Assembly (NCBI RefSeq): GCF_964204645.1
Contig: NC_134026.1
Location: 9,623,450 to 9,687,449 of the forward strand
DNA: 64,000 bases
Reading direction: 5' to 3'
Origin: Tubulanus polymorphus
Lineage: Eukaryota > Nemertea > Palaeonemertea > Tubulaniformes > Tubulanidae
The notes beneath the pieces were generated by a model that searched no databases, was not told the DNA's origin, and saw only the letters and a program-made list of their open reading frames with translations. The position numbers and the translations under genes are program-made. This document shows positions 42,825-53,308 of the stretch, in pieces (position 1 is the first letter of the stretch; each line of letters starts with the position of its first letter).

Positions 42825-43935
42825 TTTTAGAAGTTATTCATTTATATTTTATTCATATATATGAATATTTTAAGAGTAATAGGGGTTTAGTTGTTCTATA
42901 GTAAAGGTTGAATGGTCGAGTTCATTAAAAACAAATATTAAAAGTAATTTAAAACTATGATATTTTCATAGCCGTGTGTATTGTAGTTAAATAATAGAAT
43001 TATTATTATTATTTGAATATATTTGATTATATGAATTTGTGTATTGTAAATGAATCAATTGGTCGCGGAACCCTACTATAAACATGTATGTATGCTCATA
43101 TATGAAAAAATATACATATATATTTGAAATATGAAAGCTCATCATTAATAGTACTTGCTTGAGGCTGTTCAGTGCTTTCTTGTGCTTGAGGCTGCACAAT
43201 GCTTTCTAGCGCTTGATGCTGACCACTACTTTCTGACTTCACATTGAAATCACATTTAGTCAATCGGGGGAAAAAACAAGAATATTTCGATGTTCTCTTA
43301 TCTTTTTGAATGGAATTATCAAAACTTAACACCTTGTATATTGGATGACACGATCAGCGTAACAGGTCATTATAACGTTGCATAAACTTCTCAGCCCCGA
43401 CCCCCGCACTGGAGACTTAGTACATTTTGCACAGGAGTATACTTTTACTGTTTAAAGAGCGATTTTCGGAGTAAATACTCTTTGTTTATCTCCGCTGTTA
43501 ATATATATATATAATTATTATATTCGTACTTTATTTTTAAATCATGTTACTTGAAAGATAAAACAGAAAACCTACCTTTTAATAAGCCTGGAATTAATCC
43601 TGCGCTTGAATTAAACACAGCATTAATTTAAGCACATATTAAACATTCATGATCTAAACTTGAAGATATGCATATATTGATTTGGTGATTCTGGTTCTCA
43701 TTACAACAATATGACATCTGCAGTGTAGTGAGCTAAACCCAATATTATTGATCAAAACTTGGGTTGTACAGGGATAGGTCATGGCTTAAGTACAGTTAAC
43801 CATACCAGCTCCTGTCTTAAGAAATGCTTCTAATTCCGTGGTACAATCAGACAGAACCTGTTGAATGAAAGATAAATAATGCTCTAGGCACAATTAATGT
43901 CATCTTAAGTTATTGTTCTATCATTGATTTACGCT
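42825..43935. other. Right flank of the virus-like element, no clear gene
   Basis: AT-rich sequence with no terminal inverted repeat matching the left flank. A 78-codon minus-strand frame at 43332-43096 contains degenerate 'QPQAQEST/QPQAS' repeats ('ALESIVQPQAQESTEQPQAS'), but nothing else supports it. The right boundary of the element is somewhere after 42.8 kb and was not located. Confidence 0.4.
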
Positions 43936-43939
43936 GTAT

Positions 43940-44250
43940 TAATCTAGACAAAAACTGTTGACAAAAGACAGTTTTTTTACAAAAAGCCGCATTAGGGGTT
44001 TTAAGGGTCCCTTAAGTGGGCCTAGGCACGGAAAATCTCGTCTTAAGTTACATTTTCTGAATCAGCACATAAAATACTATGATTCTGAGGTAGAATCAGA
44101 CCTGGACAAAAACTGTTGATTAAAAGTGCCCTAGGCCCCCGAAAAAAGAGGGTCTAAAAGGGACCCTAGGCACAGAAAATTTCGTCTTAAGTTATGATTT
44201 TATTTTAGTTGGCCCATGCCGTACTGATTTAGCAAGATTATCAAATGAAT
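43940..44250. repeat. Tandem repeat R, inverted copy
   Basis: The reverse complement of 17000-17310, including GGCCCATGCCGTACTGATTT at the right edge and CTGGACAAAAACTGTTGAT in each unit (about 43944 and 44103). It abuts the end of the N-terminal transposase-like half at 44271. Confidence 0.85.
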
Positions 44251-44270
44251 TAACAGTGTGTGTACAGTAA

Positions 44271-45473
44271 TCAGCTGCTGTACACACCCGGTACTTTATC
44301 AACAGCGACTACCTTGCATTGGTCCTTTGCAAATGTTAGGTGAATTGCATTTACATGATCACCATCCTGTGTGGTAGCATCGAATCCCATCGTTAAATTT
44401 TTGTGTTTCAGGATCTGACTTACAGGCTGGATGTCGGTTATGACCCCCAACTCGCGACACATTTGAGATACAGTTGTTTGATGTGGGAGATCATTTTCAC
44501 TAAGTTTCATGCCGAAGATGGCTGCAGACTTTTTCAAAAGATTCCTAGTGTTTGCAGTAGGGACCTGATTAATTAGACATTCGTACACAAACAATCTAGT
44601 TGAGATGGGAATCTTCATGTTCTTATTCTCTCTACTGAAGTCATCAGACATTTCCTTCTGTGATATATCTAATTGTAAATGGAGATTTTCAATTTCACTA
44701 TTCTGAGAATCAATAGTTGCTTTCAGTCTTTTGACTTCAGGTTGCTCTTCCCAATCATCTTCTAGCCTAGTTCTTTTACGTTTCAGACTTCGAATTTGTC
44801 TCCTAGCTTCCGTTAGTTGCGCATAGGCTTCAGTTTCGGTGTATTTCTTTTTTGCTTTGTTGATTAGATTGGTTTTTCGCTTAACTGATTGTTGAAGCAC
44901 GCGTGTGCATTTTTTCATTTTCAACTTGTAACGCAGTAACTCATTCCTCTTCTTTTTATTATCAGCCATCTCTTTTTTCGATTCTATAGCTTTCTGCAAA
45001 CGTTTTCTAAGTGATACACATTTCCTGCAGTGTTTTCCAGACTGGGGGTGTTTCTTAACAGACGTTGCTATAACTTGCTCCACTGCAGGTATTGGTAAAG
45101 CGTTACTATTTGCTACACTACTGGTAGGCTGAAAATTGAATTTCTCACTTGACAGGCAGATAAATTTGTCAAACTCGTTGGTATTTGTCAGCTTTTTCAG
45201 TTTGTCATACTTCGATACCGTCGACATGATCAGTTTATTCGTTTGGTATGCATCGATATTGTCTGTTATATATTTTTCTTTTAGCAGTTTGATTGTTTTC
45301 GCGATGCTTCTCTTATTGTCCAGAAACAATCGGTAGATGTGTCCATTTTTAACGCTGTTAATAACTTCTGGCATATCTTTGCAGTTACTGTCAAGATACT
45401 CCCGTGCAACACCTTTCTTATTTTTTGTCGACCCGGATGAGGGTGCGTCTTCATCCTGTCCTGATGTTGACAT
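44271..45473 (-). pseudogene. N-terminal half of the transposase-like family (copy C)
   Basis: A 400-codon open frame begins 'MSTSGQDEDAPSSGSTKNKK'. A Cys pair ('CRKCVSLRKRLQ', residues about 149-160) precedes a long coiled coil (about 155-275), then a helical region ('LFVYECLINQVPTANTRNLL') and 'LTMGFDATTQDGDHVNAIHL', in which the Asp is probably the first DDE-type catalytic residue. It ends after 'VVAVDKVPG' at a stop, where relatives would continue, so the C-terminal half is missing. The repeat R begins right after it. It is the only unbroken part of this family in the window. Confidence 0.65.
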
Positions 45474-46009
45474 TTTTCTTAAAATCTAAAAATAAAAAGC
45501 TGTCAATGAATCAATATGTTCTTAATTATAGTTAGCATCAATTAAACTTAAAAAAATATTTAAGATAAATGTATTTTTCTGTGTTTTGACTCATTGATTC
45601 TTCAAACCACGTGCTTTTGTTTACGTTTTTCAAGTCACGTTACCGCTGGTTCGCCGAACGTAAACAACTTTTGATATCAAAATTTGTGGATAAAATCATT
45701 ATTAAACACTAAATTAATACAAACATTACATTTCTAATACATTTCTTAATTGAATGATTGAATTTATAGGATATCATAAGTATTTTAAATGGTTCTATTT
45801 TGATCACTAAACTTCGACAAAATTCGAAATTTTCAACAAAATGTAGGTACATGGCTTAAATTTTCAAAGTTACAGAACTGAACTTTTAACCATACAGGCT
45901 AGATCAGCATCAAAAGAGCTATCTAAAGATGTCTGGGTTATCTCTGTACTCCCAATAATAAAAAAGTTATAAATGTTTGAATATCGGAAATCGGCAGAAA
46001 TTTTGTAAC
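45474..46009. other. Non-coding stretch between two copies
   Basis: No gene seen. AT-rich 5' flank of copy C, running into the tandem units 3' of copy B. Confidence 0.5.
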
Positions 46010-46335
46010 TTATCATAATCTCTTATATAAGCAGGTTAACTAATGAATTAATTAATTTTAATGACGTAATTAACCGTCACACAAAATCGCCCATAGAATC
46101 TTTATTTTTAAAGATATCAGTATGAAATTCTTAACACAAGTCAATCTAACTAAGAGCTATCCATTGGTATGAATAATTTCATGATATCTCTCATATATAT
46201 TGATTAATTAATGAATTAATTGATTTCAATGATGTAATCCAAAGTACGTTTTACCGGGCCAAATTATTCCGCTGATAAAAATCTTCATTTGTAGAGATAT
46301 CTTAATGAAATTTTCAGACTGTTTTTATCTTGTCT
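46010..46335. repeat. About 175-bp degenerate tandem repeat 3' of copy B
   Basis: Two units (about 46013-46140 and 46186-46320) share TCTTATATAAGC/TCTCATATATAT, TAATGAATTAATTNATTT, TCTTTATTTTTAAAGATATC-like and ATGAAATTNTNA blocks. It holds the same place, just after a C-terminal half, as the 180-bp array at 15.2-15.7 kb. Confidence 0.65.
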
Positions 46336-46379
46336 TACCTTAACTAATATTTACACTATATACATTCACACAAGTCCAT

Positions 46380-47710
46380 TTACATATAAAATTCAAGATC
46401 CTTTTCAACATAGTCGGCGGCCAAAGCATATTTGGAAATGTCATACTCCTCGGCTTCCTCGTATGTTTCAATGTCTTCGGCTCCCCAATATCCAATAACA
46501 TATACTACATTTTGTTGTTCTTTCTTTTTCTGCCTCGTCTCAGTTTCTCAATTTTCCCATTCCAATATCAGTCAACAGATCGGCATCCGCATCTTTGTAT
46601 AATGCTAAAATTTCAGCCACTGGTGTTGTTTTCATAAGTTTTTCAACTTTGTTTCTCTTAGTAGTATTCCGCTTTTGATTTTTTATTCTAGAGCGATTTA
46701 TGATCTCGTACATTATCTCGATGCGCTCCCGACGCTTTTTCAGGTTGAACTTGCGCCCCTGAGTGATAGCAAAATCAATTATAGTTTTGCGCCGTGACTC
46801 GTCTAGCTTGTTCAGATATGCAACTGTACCGTTGATTTTTGAACGAATTTTTGGAGAATGATACGCCATAGTTGCATTTGGGGAAGCTTTCTGAGCTGCA
46901 CTGAACATGCCCATGACCCTCTCAGCGTCAATGTTATGTTACCTTGCCGATGCCACCTGTTGTCTAAGTTCTTCGGTTACCTTGATCAGATTGTACCGTT
47001 TGTACTGCCTTTCAAGAACAGTCACAATAGTCACCAAACACCCAGTCATCATCTCGGTAAATAAAAGCACATTGGCGGGCATTTTCAGCAGAACTGATAA
47101 GATTGCATCAGACCCGTCCAAAACATTTCCAAAAAAATCATGTTCTCTACTACAGATGTTCATGATCTGTGCAATCTGAACTTTGATAACGGTAATCAGT
47201 TTGTCCACAACTACGATGCCATCTAAGTGGTTGATTTCTGTCTGGTAAGATGTGTAAAACTGCTGCATCCATGGGCCGGTTAATAATTTACCGAGTAATC
47301 TAGCTACCTGTAGTTCGATGACACCAGTCTCACTACAAAAATCTGTTCGAAAACTCCATCTCAGTCCCTTCAAATCAGTTCCAGTACGCAAATACTTTAA
47401 AAAATCTCATGGTGTGCAAATAGCTTTCCGCAGATGTTGAAAAATATGTGCAGACGGTTTTCACGGTAATGAGGGATAAATCCCCTGCGTAAGCCATTTT
47501 CCTTTAAAAATACTTTGAAACCTTGCGGATCGCCTTTGCCATCTTTATACCGAGTTTGTCCATTTGTACACATATATTTCCAACATAGCAATCGTTAGCT
47601 AAAATCTTGCATTTTGATAGACTAAAGGCATTTCTTGACCCTCCGGGTGTGGGCGTGGAATCCGGTCTAGAAACGGACTTCCCTCCTAGAACGAAGTCTC
47701 GAAGGGCCAT
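46380..47710 (-). pseudogene. C-terminal half of the transposase-like family (copy B)
   Basis: Frames in order: 47710-47504 (ends near 'CKILANDCYVGNICVQMDKL'), 47591-47397 ('TRYKDGKGDPQGFKVFLKEN', 'NRLHIFFNICGKLFAHHE'), 47391-46939 ('RLLGKLLTGPWMQQFYTSY', 'HLDGIVVVDKL'), 46914-46540 ('MGMFSAAQKASPNATMAYHS'), then about 46510-46380 ('VVYVIGYWGAED' to a stop at 46380). It matches copy A (15844-16881) closely in motif order and is longer at the front. Frame breaks include one at a 6-T run (about 47400). It lies upstream of the N-terminal half (44271-45473) on the same strand, so the two halves are in the wrong order to be one gene. Confidence 0.65.
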
Positions 47711-48988
47711 ACGCCTGCCGACTCGCTATCTGGAGACGTGCGACTGATCATTTTTGTTTTCATATCTTTGCAGCTAACTCAAAGAATGAAAATTACAAGT
47801 TCGAAGATTGCTCTTCGAAGATTGCTCGTTTTTGTAAGCGCCCGACAAGTCGAGCCAGCTGTGGCGATGCGACCTTTGCAAGCGATTTTTCCAGCTTTCC
47901 GCCAATGAACAACGGCACGTCAGGAGATGCAGGCCCAAGGCCGCCGCCCAAACAGAGACACAGTCGGTGTTTCAATGCCTGTTATGCAATTTCGAAACAA
48001 CCTCTGATACAACCGTTCACCATCATGTGTCGTTGGCGCATTTTTGCGATGTCAACGCGAACCACAATTCATTATCCGGAATGATATGACGGGCTAGACC
48101 AAGCTCATATGTAGTCCGCTTGTTGATGCAAGTGCTGTCGATTCAGCCTACTATTCATTCGCCGTCTACTATTCATTAGCCGTCTACGGAGCTATCATCA
48201 ACCTCCAACATCGACATCCGATGCCAATACGACACCCATGGAACCAGCGACGCTGCCGCTTATCATTATAATAGATTCAAAGAACTTCGGCGCCATTCGA
48301 CGTATCCGAGCCTGCACTCGAATATGGAGATGTTCTGGAGATCCCAGATATTGATAAACTGCTGCAGCCGTTGTTCCTGGCCTGCTGTTGACAAAGTCTG
48401 CTGAAGCTACTTCGCAGCTTCCAGACGCAGTGTCATCTCAACCCGAGAAGTATAAACTTTTTCCACTTGAGAAAACAGAATGTCTACCCGATCTGCATCG
48501 CCGTGTAGATCCTTCAGACGAACTACCCCCATGCACGTACTGCCAGATCATGCGCGAGGTCGTCAACGCCGGAAAGACATCTTTATAAGTTAATCTTGTA
48601 CGTCTAGTGATGCTATTTTTTACTTATTATTGTCGCCTGTCCTGAACGGGACGTTCGGGGCTGGAGGGGTGTTGTAGCAGAACAGCAGAACAGCAGTTTA
48701 CTTACTTTTACAGAATCCAACTCTGGTCCAGTCCTCGTTTAGAATTGGTCGACCCTTTTTACCTGTTCGATATGCCATGTACTGTACATAATCCTGTCTC
48801 TTCGTCTACCTTGTATTAGTGTGACAGGGGAAGGACCGGTGGTGTCGCAGACCTTCTGGTTGTCCCTCTCAACCTGACCGGGGCAGATCGGAAGGGACGA
48901 CGAGCTGGAAGGCAAACCACCATGTTCTGAACCGGTTTCGCTCACTGTTTTATTTGCCATCCATTGGGCCTATTATGCGAAATGCCAA
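47711..48988. other. Unassigned stretch, less AT-rich
   Basis: No recognised gene. A 66-codon plus-strand frame at 48388-48588 ('LPPCTYCQIMREVVNAGKTS') has a CxxC pair and may be a transposon or exon remnant, but no family was recognised. Confidence 0.35.
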
Positions 48989-49200
48989 AGCGTCCTATTG
49001 TGTTTTCGCTCTCGGTTCCGTCCGAGGGTGCATTAATAATATTTTATGGAATCACAATGTTTGATATCGTGATTGATCTTCGGTTCTCCCCTCAGTGTCC
49101 TATCGCCTTTTTGCTTCGGTTCCCTCTGAGGGGGCATTGTAAATATTTCATGAATCACGACGTTTGATTGCGTGATTGAACTTTGGTTCTCTGTCCTGCA
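48989..49200. repeat. Direct repeat of about 108 bp, two copies
   Basis: GTCCTATTGTGTTTTCGCTC... (48990) and GTCCTATCGCCTTTTTGCTT... (49098) are diverged copies sharing CGGTTCCNTCTGAGGGNGCAT and TTTGATNNCGTGATTGA. Possibly within an LTR; no partner LTR was found. Confidence 0.65.
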
Positions 49201-50713
49201 GGGCGCGTTGTTAAAGATAGTAGTTGTTGTAGATAGTAGAATCGTTCAACTTTGTGGTCGGATTGTGGTTTCCTGGACCGCCTCTATTGATTTTTCCGTT
49301 AGATCCGCCCTTCGGTTCTAGAACCTTCTCAATCAATGACTTCTTTCGATGGCACTCAAGGAGAAAGGGTTTATATTTGAAAATGAAATTTATTACTAGC
49401 CGAAAGCTAGGCCTATATTCTTTTTGAGATCTTGTAAGATCGATCATTGACATCTTTTTGTTATGTATTTAAAGGCTGCGGGACAGTGAGACCCTTTGAG
49501 ACCCCTTGTGTGTCTTATTTCCCACTGAGTGTCAACAGCCTTATAGTATTAATTCTTTAAGACGCCATTTCGTACTATCATTGTACATATACATCATGTA
49601 AATTTATCATTCTTTTCGTTCTAATCAATTAAATCCACTGTCATGGACCTATCAATATATATACATACATCTCCGGTTTTCATTCTTTGGGTTTTGGTCC
49701 GTTTTCCGTGGCATTCCAACCACTCATGAGATTTCAACTTTTCCGGGTGAGGAGAGGCACCCTCCTTCAATGATTTGACCAAGGACTTAGCCATTCATGA
49801 GGATGGAGGTGGTTATCCACCGCTTTTCAAATTCCCTCCAAGAGTCCGTTTGACATCATCGTCAGTTTGACATGTAGCAACGCCGATTTTTCCTGAGGAA
49901 CCACGTGACCGGAAGCGTGCGAACCCGCTTCTCTGATATGACACCTGTGCGGATGCTGTGTGCCCGCGTATAATTCCCTTTTCCCCCATTACGCTACACA
50001 GTAACCAGCTATTTGCAAAGCTGCTGAAATTCGCATGGTTTGATTTCATTTTAGCATTTCTTTCACCAGTTATCGTCTTCAGGGTGGGCAAGAATTATTG
50101 AGATGCCTATCGATTAGTCAGGGCCGTCAGAACTTTTTTGTTTAACAAAAATTGAACATTTTTTAATGCTTTTTTCAAAAGCACGCTGTACCGCGTAGCA
50201 GTTCGTCGTTCTCTGTACTAATTAGGTGGTTAGCTCACGACTTCTCATGCTTCTGTGTATGAGACCATGAAATGGCCCAAAACGCATCTCCGGCGATTGA
50301 ATTTTCAAAATTTTTCTGGGGTAGGTTCAAGACCGCCCTTCAGAAATAAGCCTCGCCACTAAAAAATTCCTCCCGACGGCTCTGTTAGTGTTTTACATCT
50401 TAATCTTATGATTTATTGTTTCAGATTTATTGATTCAGATTATGGTACATGTAGTAGACCATTTCCTACCGATGAACCAAGTAACATCAGAGCAGCAATG
50501 CGACAAGAAGCTAAATAACATCAAAAGTCAGAATAGAACTGTAAATTGAAATGTGAAGAATATAGAAAGTAGAACATGATCAAACATGAGAGTATTCTGG
50601 CTTTTTTAAGTTTTTCAAGAAGAATTTTCATGCATGGAAGTGCACTCGGAATTAGATAAAGTGCACTTTCTGAGTTCATTCCATTTCAGGTGCATTTTTC
50701 AAGTGTACTTTGA
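49201..50713. other. No gene recognised
   Basis: Scattered short open frames (such as 50091-49813, minus) have no recognisable domains. The stretch may include a degenerate LTR around 49.5-49.75 kb; evidence is weak. Confidence 0.35.
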
Positions 50714-51260
50714 CACGTTCGTTGACCGCGATAAATTGTCATGGTGGGTGTACCACAATTTGCCACGACGAGTTATATCGTCATCCGTTCAATGTCATTT
50801 CATAGCGTTATGAATGACCTGGCAGAGGCGAGAAACCAGCTAAGAATTGTCTGGCAGTATGGGGAGACTAAGATACTATTTATGCGAGTAACTCAAGTCT
50901 GGTGCACACTTGAAATTTTGTCATAAAAATCTTCAGAAAGCAAAGAATTTTAGTTTCTTTCCTGGCCAATATTTAGAGAGCAGTTAACAACTAAAATTAT
51001 TCTATACCATTTTTACAATGAAACTTTTATTCTCTTAGATTTCTATTTAATTTTTCACATCTTTCAATGGCATGGGGACAAGAAAAAATAGTGAATCTCT
51101 TCAGTCTGGCCAGTAATTAGTTATTTAGTCATTGGTTTTTTCACTAAAGTAGATCAGTATATTGATTTATATTGTACAATTAGTGCTGGCAGCATGTAAT
51201 GTCAAAAATTAGCGTTGGCAATGTCGACCAGACCTTAACCGCTAGGTGGCAGCGAACGTG
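50714..51260. mobile_element. piggyBac-type MITE, 547 bp
   Basis: Ends are inverted: CACGTTCGTTGACC at the left and, inverted, CACGTTCGCTGCCACC at the right. The right end is followed by TTAA (51261-51264), the left preceded by TTGA (50710-50713), a one-base change from TTAA. No transposase inside. Confidence 0.65.
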
Positions 51261-51264
51261 TTAA

Positions 51265-52035
51265 GTGTACGGTGCACTTTTATTGAAGTACACTTTGTTT
51301 CAATTCAGTGCACCTAGGAGTACATTTGAGTACACTCAAAAGTGCACTTAAAAAATGCACTTACACACAATTATTTTCATAACGGATTAATGCGCAAGGT
51401 GAAATATAAAAGCATAGTACATTGTAATATTGTAATATAAGAAGTTGCATGAATAAAGGTCCTTGATTGGGGATCTATTATGGTAGCTATATGTCCATCA
51501 GTGTTGTGGTTGTCTTTTCATCAGTATCGGGTTTTGGTGTAAATCTTTTGTGTTGTTAGTAGAGATCTCACCTGTTATCCTTTTGTAAAAGAACTCAAAT
51601 GACAAATGAAAAGAGGGGTCCACGGGGTGGGGTCATTTTTGGGGGTCAAGCGCAAAACGACCCCCTATCAAGTCAGAATACTCACAATTTCGTGTAAAAT
51701 TGTCGATATTCATAAATAAAGACTGTAGATTAATATATCTATCGTTAAAACCTTTATTCTGCTTCTTAGTCTAAATGTTTGAATCTTCACTAAAATCCCA
51801 AAATATGGAATTTACAGGCCGTTTTTGAGGTCAAAATTCTTAGAAAAATATAAATATGAAAAATTACTTCTGGGTTCGGATTCTCGAGTATCGGCAGTGC
51901 CGTGCGTTAAAAACTACGTCTTAACGCGCTGCGATGCGCTTGTGACATGAAAACAAACTTGAAATGCGAGATAGGTCGGGCTGTCGACTACAGTCACCTA
52001 CAGCAAGTTAAGGGTTAATTTGGCCACTAAAGTCA
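51265..52035. other. Non-coding stretch
   Basis: No gene seen. The first 100 bases hold several GTGCACTT/AAGTGCAC-type words, also present just left of the MITE (about 50640-50710), which may be a small duplicated motif field. Confidence 0.4.
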
Positions 52036-52039
52036 AAAT

Positions 52040-52880
52040 ACTTCAAAAAATTGTCAAAGGAACGAACTAGGGGTCCAGGGACACCATGCCCACTTGGGAA
52101 GTGGTTTCCAATGCTCAACAATCTAACAATTTCAATATTCAATGCCCCCTGGTGACCATATGCAAAGACCTTGAAACTCACCACAATCATAGAACAAGTC
52201 ATAAACTACAACTTTGCAATTGATCATGGTAACAAAATATGCCTAGGTACCAATCTAATAAGGAAATACTTCTACTATTCAACGCCCCCTGGTGACCATA
52301 TAGAATAACTAATGTCCTTAAAACTCACCACAATCATAGACAATGTCATGAGCTACAACTTTGCAATCGATTGTGGTAACAAAACATGCTTAGGTATCAA
52401 TATAATGTGGAAAAACTTTTTCCCACCTACGAATGAGTACTGATGATACCAAGATGGCCGCCAATTGCATCATAATTGGCCGATCAAAAATACCTTGCTC
52501 AGGAATAAAACATCCCTTTCCAAAGAATACCCTTCACAAATTGCAATGAGAAATGGCAAACCAGTAGGAAGCTACAGGAAATGTCAATTACAGAAAAATT
52601 GACATTTTTGGGCACTAAAAAGGTCATAGGACGGCCATCTTGAGTCCGATCGACCCAACTTTTCTTATGGTGATAGGTCCTTGGGGGATTCAAATATATA
52701 CAAAAGATCAAGGTAATTGATTTAAGCGTCTTCAAAATTTCCCTCAAATGGCTGCCAGTCGGCCATCTTGATTCTGACAGGGCCAGTTTTTGGGCTGAAG
52801 ATGTGTCTAGGGTAGATACATGTATAAACCAAATATCAAGACATTACATAGAAGCGTCCTCGAAACTTCCCAAAATAACT
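52040..52880 (-). repeat. Dispersed non-coding repeat, copy 2
   Basis: Inverted relative to copy 1 at 28540-29215. It contains two tandem subunits of about 140 bp (52138-52275 and 52277-52418), each with CCCCCTGGTGACCATAT and CTCACCACAATCATAGA, then CCAAGATGGCCGCCAATTGC and AGATGTGTCTAGGGTAGATA. It lies 3' of MED21. Confidence 0.8.
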
Positions 52881-53093
52881 GGATTCCATCTTCGGACAGA
52901 CGGATGAAAAGTGAAAGCAATAGCCCGCTGGGCCCGCAACGATAGCAAAAGCCCGCTACGATCCATCGTTTAAGCCTTTCATTTCTAACAAGGCCTTTTT
53001 TCAAACATTTTGGAGAATTCCCGACCAATCAATTTATCCTTGATAGACACAACAAAATACATGTACAAGTGATTTAATACCTAATCAATTGTT

Positions 53094-53099
53094 TTTATT
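53094..53099 (-). terminator. Poly(A) signal of MED21
   Basis: AATAAA on the minus strand, 210 bases after the MED21 stop codon, the first such hexamer downstream of it. Confidence 0.6.
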
Positions 53100-53308
53100 T
53101 GTCAATGGAATTTTTCAATTGATTTTTCTAGCTCTATATAAAATCCGTTTAACATTATGCATACAACTCAACTGAAAAAGAGTATTCTTTTGCTCAGTAA
53201 TACCAACACACATGTAAACTATTACACATTTTAGATATTACACATTAGATGTAGATATAACACTTTCTGAGACCACAGTTTTCATGAAACAGAAAAGGTA
53301 CAACTCGA

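Noticed and set aside
22920-43300. Terminal inverted repeats for the virus-like element
   Set aside because: Left and right flanks were compared by eye in both orientations and no inverted match was found; only the short zinc-finger fragment at 20.2 kb is inverted, and its flanks do not match.
43096-43332. 78-codon minus-strand frame with QPQA repeats as a viral gene
   Set aside because: No upstream motif, no domain, composition unlike the adjacent element; the repeats may be a minisatellite read as protein.
45473-46380. Copies B and C as one continuous gene
   Set aside because: On the minus strand the C-terminal half comes first and the N-terminal half second, so they are separate truncated copies.
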